DNA from: MD308 sp051888795
GTDB lineage: Bacteria > Bacillota > Clostridia > Lachnospirales > Lachnospiraceae
DNA length: 64,000 nt
Direction: 5' to 3'
NCBI GenBank assembly: GCA_051888795.1
Contig: JBJFCD010000285.1
Span: 1-64,000 of the forward strand
Positions 18,317-26,066 of the stretch are shown here, one piece after another. Every line of letters starts with the position of its first letter. The first letter of the stretch is position 1. The notes beneath the pieces were generated by a model. The model was given only the letters and a program-made list of their open reading frames with translations, was not told where the DNA came from and did not search any database. The translations under genes were made by a program, and so were the position numbers.

Positions 18317-18943
18317 TCACTTCTCAAATATGGGGATAATGGTTTCAAGCAATGCACCTTTTTCCATGCCAAACACTCTCTCAGCATGATAGACAAATCC
18401 CCTGATCTTTCTCTGCTCCTCTTCTTCACTGTACTGAACCATACTGTCAAAGGCACTGTAGGAATATATCATAATCATTTCCACCGCCTCAGCCGGATAA
18501 TCCGTCTGCATGATTCCTTCTTTAATTCCGTCTTCAGCAATTTTAGTAATCAGCTTATTCACCGGTCCCAGTAATCTATTTTCCAATTTCTGATGCATCA
18601 GCGCATTCTGCGGTCTGTGAACCTGTTCCATGATCATGTCACCAAGCTCATTATCAACATTAAGAGAAAGCATCGTTCGTGTCAGTCTCTCGAGAACCGG
18701 TATCGATTCATCTAACGCAATTACTGCCGCTTTTTCTACCATTTGATTGGTGAGGCGTTCAATCATTCCATCCAGAATGTCCTCTTTTGATTTAAAATGA
18801 TAATAAAGTGTTCCTCTGGCAATTCCGATTTCTTTCAGGATATCATTCGTGCTGGTGTTATCATATCCCCTTGCACAAAATAATCTTTCCGCAACATCTA
18901 ATATTTCATTTCTTCGTTCTTCTGCATCTTTAACAATTCTCAT
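18317..18943 (-). CDS. TetR-family repressor
   Basis: 208 aa. N-terminal helix-turn-helix: EILDVAERLF, YDNTSTNDILKEIGIARGTLYYHF and KSKEDIL; the rest is an alpha-helical ligand and dimer domain. It sits upstream of an efflux operon on the same strand. Near-identical 17-bp palindromes lie in front of both it and that operon, so it probably represses both. The ATG at 18943 follows GGTAGGAGCG. Confidence 0.9.
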   Translation of the reverse strand: MRIVKDAEERRNEILDVAERLFCARGYDNTSTNDILKEIGIARGTLYYHFKSKEDILDGMIERLTNQMVEKAAVIALDESIPVLERLTRTMLSLNVDNELGDMIMEQVHRPQNALMHQKLENRLLGPVNKLITKIAEDGIKEGIMQTDYPAEAVEMIMIYSYSAFDSMVQYSEEEEQRKIRGFVYHAERVFGMEKGALLETIIPIFEK

Positions 18944-18956
18944 AACAAACGCTCCT

Positions 18957-18973
18957 ACCGACTATCTGTCGGT
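18957..18973. promoter_or_regulatory. TetR operator in front of tetR
   Basis: ACCGACTATCTGTCGGT, a perfect inverted repeat of six bases with a 5-base centre. It lies just downstream of the -10 element and 14 bases upstream of the tetR start, well placed for autorepression. Confidence 0.8.
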
Positions 18974-18976
18974 AAC

Positions 18977-19005
18977 AATATATCATACTCTTTTCTTGTT
19001 TTCAA
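18977..19005 (-). promoter_or_regulatory. tetR promoter
   Basis: -35 TTGAAA (19000-19005) and extended -10 TGA-TATATT (-10 at 18977-18982) with a 17-base spacer on the minus strand. The TetR palindrome follows directly. Confidence 0.7.
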
Positions 19006-19022
19006 GCCGAAACAAATACACT

Positions 19023-20192
19023 TTAGAAACTTTCTCTGAAAATCTGCTCAATCTCATCCGCATCAAGCACCTTATAACCGCCGGGAAGAACAATCGTACC
19101 CTTAACAAGATCCGGAATCATATCCTCTGTTGCTCCAAGTTCAGTAATGTTCATTACAAGACCCAGTTCTTTCATCCAGTTTTCCATTGCCTGAAGACCT
19201 TCAGATGCAACCTGTTCATCTGTCTTTCCGGTCACATCAACATCCCATACATTCTTTGCAAAACGCACAAACTTCGCAAGTCCGTAAGGCATAATATATT
19301 TATAATATGGCAGTGAAACTGCAGAAAGCGTCATCCCGTGTGTTGCATCAGTACATGCTCCCACAGACTGACCAAGCATATGTACCATCCAATCTGTTGA
19401 CTTTGCCTTTGCAACCAATGTATTAAGCGCCCAGGTCGCAGACCACATGATATTGCTCCTTGCTTCATAATCCTGTGGATTCTTATTAGCGATACGACTT
19501 GAATGTATTACAGACTTCATCAGTCCTTCACTGATGTAATCGCTCGTATTATCATCTCCCCCGGAAAAATACTGCTCACATATGTGGTTAAAGATATCAT
19601 AAATTCCTGAAACCATCTGATAATGAGGAAGCGTCAGTGTATATTTCGGATTCAAAATGGAAAATTTAGGCATGATCTTCTCATCAGCAAAAACATGACC
19701 AATCTTCAGCTTTGCATCATGATTGGTGATTACTGCTCCTGCGTTCATCTCAGAACCGGTACCAACCATTGTGAGCACACAGCCTACAGGAATGATCTCA
19801 CATGAAGGCTCTTCAAATTTTAGATAATACTTTTCCCAGGGATCTTCCTCACAATGAACGGATACGGAAACTGCCTTGGCATAATCACATACAGAACCTC
19901 CTCCAACTGCAAGCAGCAAATCTACTTTATGGTTTCTTGCTATCTCTACCCCTTCATAAAGTTTTTCAAGAGTTGGATTTGGCATTACGCCTGCAATCTC
20001 TGCAACATTCTTTCCCTCTTCTTTGAGGATAGCTATTACTTCATCATAGATTCCATTTTTTTTGATAGAACCGCCACCATATATAAGCACTACATTTTGT
20101 CCATATTTCTTAAGCTCAGTACTTAAATTGGAAAGGGAATCCTCTCCAAAATATAACTTTGTTGGATTGCAATAAGTAAAATTTCCTAACAT
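19023..20192 (-). CDS. Iron-containing alcohol dehydrogenase (butanol dehydrogenase type)
   Basis: 389 aa, family III (iron) alcohol dehydrogenase. Cofactor site VGGGSVCDYAK (about residues 95-106), TGSEMNAGAV, and metal ligands in YDIFNHICEQYF (Asp and His) and in MVHMLGQ and ATHGMTL. It resembles NAD(P)H-dependent butanol dehydrogenases BDH/YqhD, which reduce aldehydes at the end of fermentation or detoxify them. Single gene, divergent from a MerR regulator whose likely operator lies in its promoter. Confidence 0.9.
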   Translation of the reverse strand: MLGNFTYCNPTKLYFGEDSLSNLSTELKKYGQNVVLIYGGGSIKKNGIYDEVIAILKEEGKNVAEIAGVMPNPTLEKLYEGVEIARNHKVDLLLAVGGGSVCDYAKAVSVSVHCEEDPWEKYYLKFEEPSCEIIPVGCVLTMVGTGSEMNAGAVITNHDAKLKIGHVFADEKIMPKFSILNPKYTLTLPHYQMVSGIYDIFNHICEQYFSGGDDNTSDYISEGLMKSVIHSSRIANKNPQDYEARSNIMWSATWALNTLVAKAKSTDWMVHMLGQSVGACTDATHGMTLSAVSLPYYKYIMPYGLAKFVRFAKNVWDVDVTGKTDEQVASEGLQAMENWMKELGLVMNITELGATEDMIPDLVKGTIVLPGGYKVLDADEIEQIFRESF

Positions 20193-20243
20193 AATTTTCT
20201 CCTTTCACTTTACACAAAATCATTTCTTTGCTATTCTGATTAT

Positions 20244-20274
20244 ATGCTAATACCTAAACCTGACTTTAGGTCAA
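20244..20274 (-). promoter_or_regulatory. MerR-type promoter with 19-bp spacer and operator dyad
   Basis: On the minus strand: -35 TTGACC (20269-20274), a 19-base spacer, and -10 TAGCAT (20244-20249). The spacer and -35 contain the dyad ACCTAAA-6-TTTAGGT (20252-20271). A long spacer filled with an inverted repeat is the hallmark of MerR-activated promoters. It would drive the alcohol dehydrogenase gene. Confidence 0.7.
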
Positions 20275-20316
20275 GTATATTTTAAAAATATTTATTTTTT
20301 GCAAAGAGAGGTTTTT

Positions 20317-20754
20317 ATGTATACAATTGGTCAGATTTCAAAAATGTTTGATTTACCTATTTCAACACTCAGATACTACGACAAAGAAGGACTTTTTCCA
20401 AATATGGAACGTTCTTCCGGCATCCGCAAATTTTCAGAATCTGAAATAGAAGCTCTTCGTATCATTGAATGTCTCAAGAAGACTGGTATGGAAATCAAAG
20501 AGATCAAACGGTTTATGGAATGGTGTGCTGAAGGTCCTTCTACTTATTCCAACCGAAAAAAACTCTTTGAGGACAGAAAGAAAGCCCTTGAAGAACAACT
20601 TCAAGAGCTTGAAAAAAATATGGCAATGATTAATTTCAAATGTTGGTATTATGAACAGGCTATTTCTGACGGTAACGAAGAACGCCTTAATGCAATCATT
20701 CCAGATAATCTTCCTGCTGATATAAAAGCTATGTACGAGTTAGCGCATTCTTAG
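20317..20754 (+). CDS. MerR-family transcriptional regulator
   Basis: 145 aa. N-terminal MerR helix-turn-helix and wing: YTIGQISKMFDLPISTLRYY, DKEGLFPNM, then a coiled-coil (about residues 75-105) for dimerisation. There are no metal-binding cysteines of the CueR/MerR pattern, which fits the aldehyde- or alcohol-responsive AdhR-like branch. ATG at 20317 after AAAGAGAGG; an upstream in-frame TTG at 20299 is rejected. It probably activates the divergent alcohol dehydrogenase gene. Confidence 0.88.
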   Translation: MYTIGQISKMFDLPISTLRYYDKEGLFPNMERSSGIRKFSESEIEALRIIECLKKTGMEIKEIKRFMEWCAEGPSTYSNRKKLFEDRKKALEEQLQELEKNMAMINFKCWYYEQAISDGNEERLNAIIPDNLPADIKAMYELAHS

Positions 20755-21286
20755 AGAACTTGAAGAATCACTTCATTATCAGGGATGCGCACATTTGCCT
20801 CTCTTGCATTATCCAAAAGATTATAAAGAAGTCCCACAAGATCGATCCATCTCCTGAATCTCTCCGTAAAAGGTATCCTCCACCTGAATTTTTAATGAAA
20901 TATCTGCATCTTCACACTGTTTTGCTGTAACTAAAAGTATGCTGTCCACAACATCGTCTCTGCAATATCCAGTCCTGCTCAGCTCTTCATACCGGCTTTT
21001 CAATTCATCCAGATAGAACTGTATTTCCTGATTCCTTTTCAAAAGAAGCATTTCGAGTGTCTGGATATGCTATGCCAAATCATGCCGATACCGCCTTGTC
21101 GCCTCAATGCGATCCTGTATTGCGCTGTACAATCCTTCCATGGAGTCCATATATGCCTGTCTCATCGAATAGTATGATAAAATTTTTCATTCTGAACCTC
21201 TATGACAATATGTCTGCCGACAGCATCACTACTTTTAAAATCTGCTATAACGCAGTCTGTAAATATGGACGGAGTACAGGATTCTT
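20751..21286 (-). pseudogene. Decayed GHKL-type sensor histidine kinase
   Basis: Pieces in several frames on the minus strand line up as one GHKL (AgrC-like) kinase. They are an N-terminal stretch ending IEVQNEKFYHTIR, then SYYSMRQAYMDSMEGL and RRYRHDLA-stop-HIQTLEMLLL, where TAG probably replaced CAG just after the conserved H. Next come DDVVDSILLVTAKQCEDADI and, after another shift near 20830, DLVGLLYNLLDNAREAN (N-box). The gene then stops; the G-boxes are missing and its end coincides with the merR stop. So it carries a nonsense codon, at least two frameshifts and a C-terminal loss. Confidence 0.7.
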
Positions 21287-21289
21287 CGT

Positions 21290-23140
21290 TTACCTTGTAA
21301 GTCGTTTTAAATATTTCACATCATAATACTGGCTTCCTACAAAGTCAGCGCCGTTTTTGATGTTAGAAATAATTTTTTCGGTCAATACGCAGGTCCCTGT
21401 GTAAAACTGTACACCGTATTTTTTGCACAGCTCGTCATACTCCTTCTCGTACAAATTAGTGTTCATATAAAGGTACTTTATACCGTTAGCTTTACAGTAC
21501 TCGAGTGCATTATTTAACACAGGCAAGTTTTCTTCAACATTATCTTTAGAACCCACAGCATGATATACAAGGTTAATTTTATATTCGCTCTTTTTTACAT
21601 ATTCGATATCACGCTCAACTTCTAGACGTAAAAAAATATTTTCAATATTTATCTCGTTTTCTGCAATAGCCTCTTTTAGCTGATCGAAAATTTTTAAAAA
21701 AGTCGCTTTGTTCGGTCTACCTACCGAAACAAAAAGCCTAAAGCCGCGACGGTTAATATCCTTTTTGTAAAGAGATAAAAGCTCATTAAAAGAGATGGTG
21801 TCAAAGCGGTTGTAATATTTACATTCCTTAAACTCATCAAAAGTGATAGCCGATGGGTTCTCATCGTTTTTCTTAGGGTGGTTTAGTATCTTGTATGTAT
21901 CCTTATGCCACTTGGAAATACACACGAGTTTATTATCCGATGTAAGTCTGACATCTACATGGAAATTCTTATAGCCTAAGTTTTTAGAATAAGAAAAAGC
22001 TTGTTTGGAGTTAGTATTTTTATATCTCATCTCAATTCCGCCTAAAGAAGAAGCTACCATACAGTCTTTGAAGTTAATTTTTTCTTTGTCTTTTTTTCTG
22101 TATTTTATTTCATGGGAGAAATCTTTAAGTGCATTGTAAACGCCTTCTTTATATTCCTCTTTTAGTACACAGCCTTCTTTTACAGCTTTTTCCCATGCGG
22201 CGATAACATTTTCCGATGTTAAATCATCGCAGTCAATAAAGCGTTCGCTATAACCGATTTTCTCGCCCCAGAATCGAAGTTTCTGATTCCATACAAAACC
22301 TATGCTCGGAATTTGAAGTGCAAACGAAACGATGTTAGAGTGCATACGTCCTGCAATAACACTTGTAAACTGAGAAATGTCTTTAACAAGGCTTACGCCA
22401 TCTTTAGGGGCCGGTACCTTTTCACCGTGACCAACGAAAGCCAGCACTTCTTTAGCGAAAATCTCGTCGTAAGTATCGCCATTAGTGAAAACTTTCCATT
22501 TTACATTTCTCTTGTCAAGCTCATTTATGATACCTTTCCAAAAGTTAAGCTGGTAGTCTCTGTCAATCTGTGGATTTCCATAGTCAGAAAACAGCTTTTC
22601 TCTGGTTATACCCAGTCCGACACACTCTTCTTTTTTTGATTTTAAGTCAAGGTGCTTTTTATAAGTATGTGCACACCAAACTGCAGGATCATAAACCGAA
22701 TATGTTTTAATATTGCTGTTTTTCAGGTAATCTTTCTTTAAAGTTTCTATATCATCGCGTACACTGATACCTTTAACGCAAGGCAGATTAATAGCTTCTT
22801 TAAGAGCGACACTGCGCTCGTCATTGAGGTAGAATTTTTCAACACCAATCGCACTTAAAAATACAGGCACATCATACTTTTGAGCTTCTCTGATAATCTC
22901 AGGCATATAAAGCCAGAAATTCTCGTTTGTACACTTAATAATACCGCCTGCAAAAACTACAGCGTCAACGTACTTAACCTGCGAAAAATCACGGCTAGAT
23001 ATAGAATATCTGAGCAAATCGCAATTTCTTAGTCCCATTGCTTTCTTCATCAGAAAGCAATCATTATCAGCAAGTATCGTATCGCCTAAATTCATGTTCA
23101 TGGTTTGCACCATCAATATTTTCAGCTTTCTACCTAACAT
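21290..23140 (-). CDS. Polysaccharide pyruvyltransferase fused to degenerate GDPD-like domain
   Basis: 616 aa. Residues 1 to about 330 form a polysaccharide pyruvyltransferase/CsaB-type domain: NLGDTILADND, FAGGIIKC, SVRDDIET and AGRMHSNIVSFALQIPSIG. Residues about 365-616 look like a glycerophosphodiester phosphodiesterase fold (NTNSKQAFSYSKNLGYKNFHVDVRLTSDNKL in part). The usual HRG is absent, E-x-D became H-V-D, and the later catalytic His is replaced in ISKW, so this half is probably not an active phosphodiesterase. It likely modifies a surface glycan. It stands alone, with decayed DNA downstream, which suggests acquired or reshuffled DNA. Confidence 0.75.
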   Translation of the reverse strand: MLGRKLKILMVQTMNMNLGDTILADNDCFLMKKAMGLRNCDLLRYSISSRDFSQVKYVDAVVFAGGIIKCTNENFWLYMPEIIREAQKYDVPVFLSAIGVEKFYLNDERSVALKEAINLPCVKGISVRDDIETLKKDYLKNSNIKTYSVYDPAVWCAHTYKKHLDLKSKKEECVGLGITREKLFSDYGNPQIDRDYQLNFWKGIINELDKRNVKWKVFTNGDTYDEIFAKEVLAFVGHGEKVPAPKDGVSLVKDISQFTSVIAGRMHSNIVSFALQIPSIGFVWNQKLRFWGEKIGYSERFIDCDDLTSENVIAAWEKAVKEGCVLKEEYKEGVYNALKDFSHEIKYRKKDKEKINFKDCMVASSLGGIEMRYKNTNSKQAFSYSKNLGYKNFHVDVRLTSDNKLVCISKWHKDTYKILNHPKKNDENPSAITFDEFKECKYYNRFDTISFNELLSLYKKDINRRGFRLFVSVGRPNKATFLKIFDQLKEAIAENEINIENIFLRLEVERDIEYVKKSEYKINLVYHAVGSKDNVEENLPVLNNALEYCKANGIKYLYMNTNLYEKEYDELCKKYGVQFYTGTCVLTEKIISNIKNGADFVGSQYYDVKYLKRLTR

Positions 23141-23321
23141 AATTTCACCTCTTATGTTACATTAGTTGAATATTTTTTTATTATACCTTATTTCCAATTA
23201 TTATGCTACTTTTTCTTTCTTCCCACACTTCATGTGTGACCGTACCTTATCGGAAAATTCACCTTTATTGTCTGTAGAAGGTTCTGTGCAAAACATCACA
23301 AACACAAAAAACTCGCAAATG

Positions 23322-23366
23322 AAAAGAGGAAAAAGTCTTCCGTAAAAGAAAACCTTTTCCTCTTTC
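23322..23366 (-). terminator. Probable terminator after cstA
   Basis: AAAGAGGAAAA on one arm (23323-23333) pairs with TTTTCCTCTTT (23354-23364), with a T-rich 3' arm on the minus strand. It lies just after the stop at 23380. The rest of 23141-23321 contains no gene that I can see. Confidence 0.5.
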
Positions 23367-23379
23367 ATACTTTATTTAA

Positions 23380-25113
23380 TTAAGCTTCTTTTTTCTGAGT
23401 AGCCATTGTCTTGATGCCATCAATTGCAAGGATTACTGCAAGAACCATCAACAGTGCAGCAAGAATTGCACGGACATAGCACCATGTAACGCCCTCTGCT
23501 CCAGCTGCGATGCCGGCAAAGTTAGCCTTCAGTGTGAAGAACAGAGAAGTAAGTGTTACGATAAGCATGAATGCCATTGGAATCAAGAACATCTTGTTAT
23601 TCTTTCCAGCTTTTCCAAGCCATGTTGCAACTGCAAGCAGACCAAGAGCTGCAAGCAACTGGTTAGCTGCACCGAACAGCGGCCAGATATTTGCATATCC
23701 TGTAAGTCCAAGTCCGATTCCAAGAATAACTGTAATCAATGTTGCTACAAATGGATTGGTAAGAACCTTCTTGTATCCAGTTACATCTTTGTAAGTTTCC
23801 CCAGGCTCAAGCCAGAATTCCTGGAACATATAACGTGCAAGACGTGTTGCTGTATCCAGAGATGTCAGACAGAATACAGATACAGTAAGAACTAACAGTG
23901 TGTAAGCAATCTTTTCTGTTCCTGCAAGCCCTGGAATAGAGCTAAGCATCTTAGAGATACCTGTTGCAAATACTACGGTAGGGGTAACTGTCTCACCTGA
24001 TGCATAGTTAGCCCAGATGTATCCTACTGCACACAGAGAAATGATTGCAAGTGCACATTCAATCAACATACCACCATATGCAATTGGCTGTGCATCTTTT
24101 TCATTGTTCAGCTGTTTTGCAGTTGTACCAGATCCAACCAGTGAGTGGAAACCAGAGATAGCTCCACAAGCAATCGTTACAAACAATGCAGGGAACAGAT
24201 ATCCAAGAGAGCTTCCTGTAGGAGCAATCGTATCTACAAACCCTGTAAATGCCGGAATATCCATATGAGCGCCACCTGTCAGACCACATCCGATGATACC
24301 AACAACTGCAACAATCATCATGAAGTAAAGCAAGAATGAGCTCAAATAGTCTCGCGGCTGAAGCAGGATCCATACTGGTGCAACAGATGCTGCCAGAATA
24401 TAAATACCTACGATAATCATCCATGCTTTGTTGCTTAAATAGATTGGATGCCAGTTCAGTCCGATTACCATACAGATAACAATTGCTGCAACACCTATAA
24501 CTGTGGATGTTGCTAATCCTGCATTACGACGGTATACCAGGAAACCGAATGCGATTGCGATCAGAATAAACAGAATAGAGATCATAGCAGTTGTCGCATT
24601 CGCTGCACTTGCTGCATAATCTACTGCACCGCTTTCTGTGTAAGTTGCCATAAATGTATTTGCTACGATAGAGCCAAAAGCAGCTACAACAAGAATTAGT
24701 GTAAGGTAAGAAAAGATAATAAATAACTTCTTTGCTTTCGAACCCATTGTATCGGCAATAACTTCACCGATTGACTGACCTTTATGACGAATAGATGCGA
24801 ACAACGCACCAAAGTCATGAACCGCACCAAAGAAAATACCTCCGATCAATACCCACAGAAGTACCGGAACCCATCCGAATACTGCTGCCTGGATAGGACC
24901 ATTGATAGGACCTGCTCCTGCAATAGATGAGAAATGATGTCCCATTAATACAGGTGCTTTTGCCGGAACATAATCCACGCCATCTTCCTCAGTATGTGAA
25001 GGTGTCTCTTTTGATGGATCAATTCCCCACTGCTTTGCAAGCCATTTGCCGTATGTAAGATATGCAACGACAAGGATTACAATTCCGATTACTAATACTG
25101 CAATACCATTCAT
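23380..25113 (-). CDS. cstA: CstA-family carbon starvation transporter
   Basis: 577 aa, about 16 membrane helices. Family motifs: GHHFSSIAGAGPINGPIQAA near residues 58-77, FGAVHDFGALFASIRHKGQSIGEVI, and SGFHSLVGSGTTAKQL. CstA proteins carry peptides or pyruvate into the cell under nutrient stress. The protein is shorter than E. coli CstA (about 700 aa), like most Firmicutes versions. Probably co-transcribed with the uncharacterised gene 55 bases upstream. Substrate cannot be settled from sequence. Confidence 0.9.
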   Translation of the reverse strand: MNGIAVLVIGIVILVVAYLTYGKWLAKQWGIDPSKETPSHTEEDGVDYVPAKAPVLMGHHFSSIAGAGPINGPIQAAVFGWVPVLLWVLIGGIFFGAVHDFGALFASIRHKGQSIGEVIADTMGSKAKKLFIIFSYLTLILVVAAFGSIVANTFMATYTESGAVDYAASAANATTAMISILFILIAIAFGFLVYRRNAGLATSTVIGVAAIVICMVIGLNWHPIYLSNKAWMIIVGIYILAASVAPVWILLQPRDYLSSFLLYFMMIVAVVGIIGCGLTGGAHMDIPAFTGFVDTIAPTGSSLGYLFPALFVTIACGAISGFHSLVGSGTTAKQLNNEKDAQPIAYGGMLIECALAIISLCAVGYIWANYASGETVTPTVVFATGISKMLSSIPGLAGTEKIAYTLLVLTVSVFCLTSLDTATRLARYMFQEFWLEPGETYKDVTGYKKVLTNPFVATLITVILGIGLGLTGYANIWPLFGAANQLLAALGLLAVATWLGKAGKNNKMFLIPMAFMLIVTLTSLFFTLKANFAGIAAGAEGVTWCYVRAILAALLMVLAVILAIDGIKTMATQKKEA

Positions 25114-25168
25114 TTTAATTCCTCCTCATTTCCTTTATAATTGTAATGGTTTTGTATTGCTAAACAGG

Positions 25169-25693
25169 TCAGATAATTCTGGCCTTACTATAGCCTTTTA
25201 CCAGATCTTTGGCCGCATGATTGCCAAAGATTTTTTTATTTTTCAGATCAAAGACAAGCAGCCTTACTTCACTGTAACCTCGAATGGTAAAACGATAATT
25301 TTTCACATATTTAAAATGCTTCACCATCTTCTTAACATCATCTGATACTCCGTTTTCTGCAATAAAAATTCCTGTCATATAAGTATACATATGATCCTTC
25401 TCCGGACATTTTCTGCCACCGCGTACCAGCTGTGGTTCTATATAAGAAACAATCTGTTCGCGAAATCTTTCAACATCTTCAACATTCAATTGATCGAGCA
25501 CACGAAAAAATACGTGTTCGAAACAATTTGCCCGCCATAATTCCGCCTTCTTGATAAGGACATATTTTGCACTGGTCACATTGAAACTTGCATGTGCATC
25601 ATATATATCCCCTTTGATATCATAGGCTTTTTCTATATCATAGCTTGCTTGATAAGATTTCAGTAATCTCTCTAAGAGATCCCCACCTTCCAT
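25169..25693 (-). CDS. Uncharacterised protein upstream of cstA
   Basis: 174 aa, soluble, no signal peptide or membrane helix. I recognise no family. It is rich in aromatic and basic residues (KHFKYVKNYRFTIRGYSEVR) and has a single segment GGRKCPEKDHMYTYMTGIFI. ATG at 25693 after AAAGGAGATC. The same direction and a 55-base gap to cstA suggest one operon and a role linked to the transporter, such as sensing or regulation. Confidence 0.65.
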   Translation of the reverse strand: MEGGDLLERLLKSYQASYDIEKAYDIKGDIYDAHASFNVTSAKYVLIKKAELWRANCFEHVFFRVLDQLNVEDVERFREQIVSYIEPQLVRGGRKCPEKDHMYTYMTGIFIAENGVSDDVKKMVKHFKYVKNYRFTIRGYSEVRLLVFDLKNKKIFGNHAAKDLVKGYSKARII

Positions 25694-25864
25694 ATATTGA
25701 TCTCCTTTGTCCCTATATTACTTTACTTCGCTAAATTCTATCTTTAAAACGGTATCTATGTTACCACTTTTTTCGACAAAATGCAATGGTTTTAGAGTGC
25801 ACTCTGTATTTTTTTGTCAAATATGTAAAAACAAATCTCTCCTCTACAGAGAACAAATTTTAAT

Positions 25865-25885
25865 AAAGTGTGCTGAGCACACTTT
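25865..25885. repeat. 21-bp odd palindrome
   Basis: AAAGTGTGCT, one G, then AGCACACTTT: a 10-bp perfect stem with a single central base. As RNA it could not close such a tight loop fully; as DNA it could be a protein-binding site or an end of a lost mobile element. Confidence 0.6.
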
Positions 25886-25935
25886 CAGTTTCCCTGCTCC
25901 CTCATACTTGAATGGTAGGGTTTTCCCAATACAAT

Positions 25936-25980
25936 AAACGGTTGGACATCTCTGATAGTTCAGGGGGTTCAACCGTTTTT
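25936..25980 (+). terminator. Terminator-like hairpin with no plus-strand gene
   Basis: AAACGGTTG (25936-25944) pairs with CAACCGTTT (25970-25978), followed by TTTATTATTATT on the plus strand. The only plausible product upstream would be a plus-strand RNA starting within 25700-25930, so it could end a small RNA. Confidence 0.55.
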
Positions 25981-26066
25981 ATTATTATTGATATAATTTT
26001 ATTGTTATGGGCGACAAATCAGTGGCAAATAGACTGAACCTATCACGAAAATACTTGGAAAAACGC

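Larger units (their letters stand above)
25694..26066. other. 373-base intergenic region with three palindromes
   Basis: No convincing gene. It holds AGAGTGCACTCT (a 12-bp palindrome near 25795), a 21-bp near-perfect palindrome at 25865-25885, and a terminator at 25936-25980. A 23-codon open frame starts at ATG 26008 but has no support. The left end includes the promoter region of the cstA operon. Confidence 0.5.

Noticed and set aside
23141..23321. Possible gene fragment between the pyruvyltransferase fusion and cstA
   Set aside because: Minus-strand translation gives short pieces with stops and no motif that I can name.
25936..25980. tRNA-like GGGGGTTCAACC in an intergenic hairpin
   Set aside because: No D-arm, anticodon arm or acceptor stem of the right length can be drawn; it is a simple hairpin with a T-rich tail.
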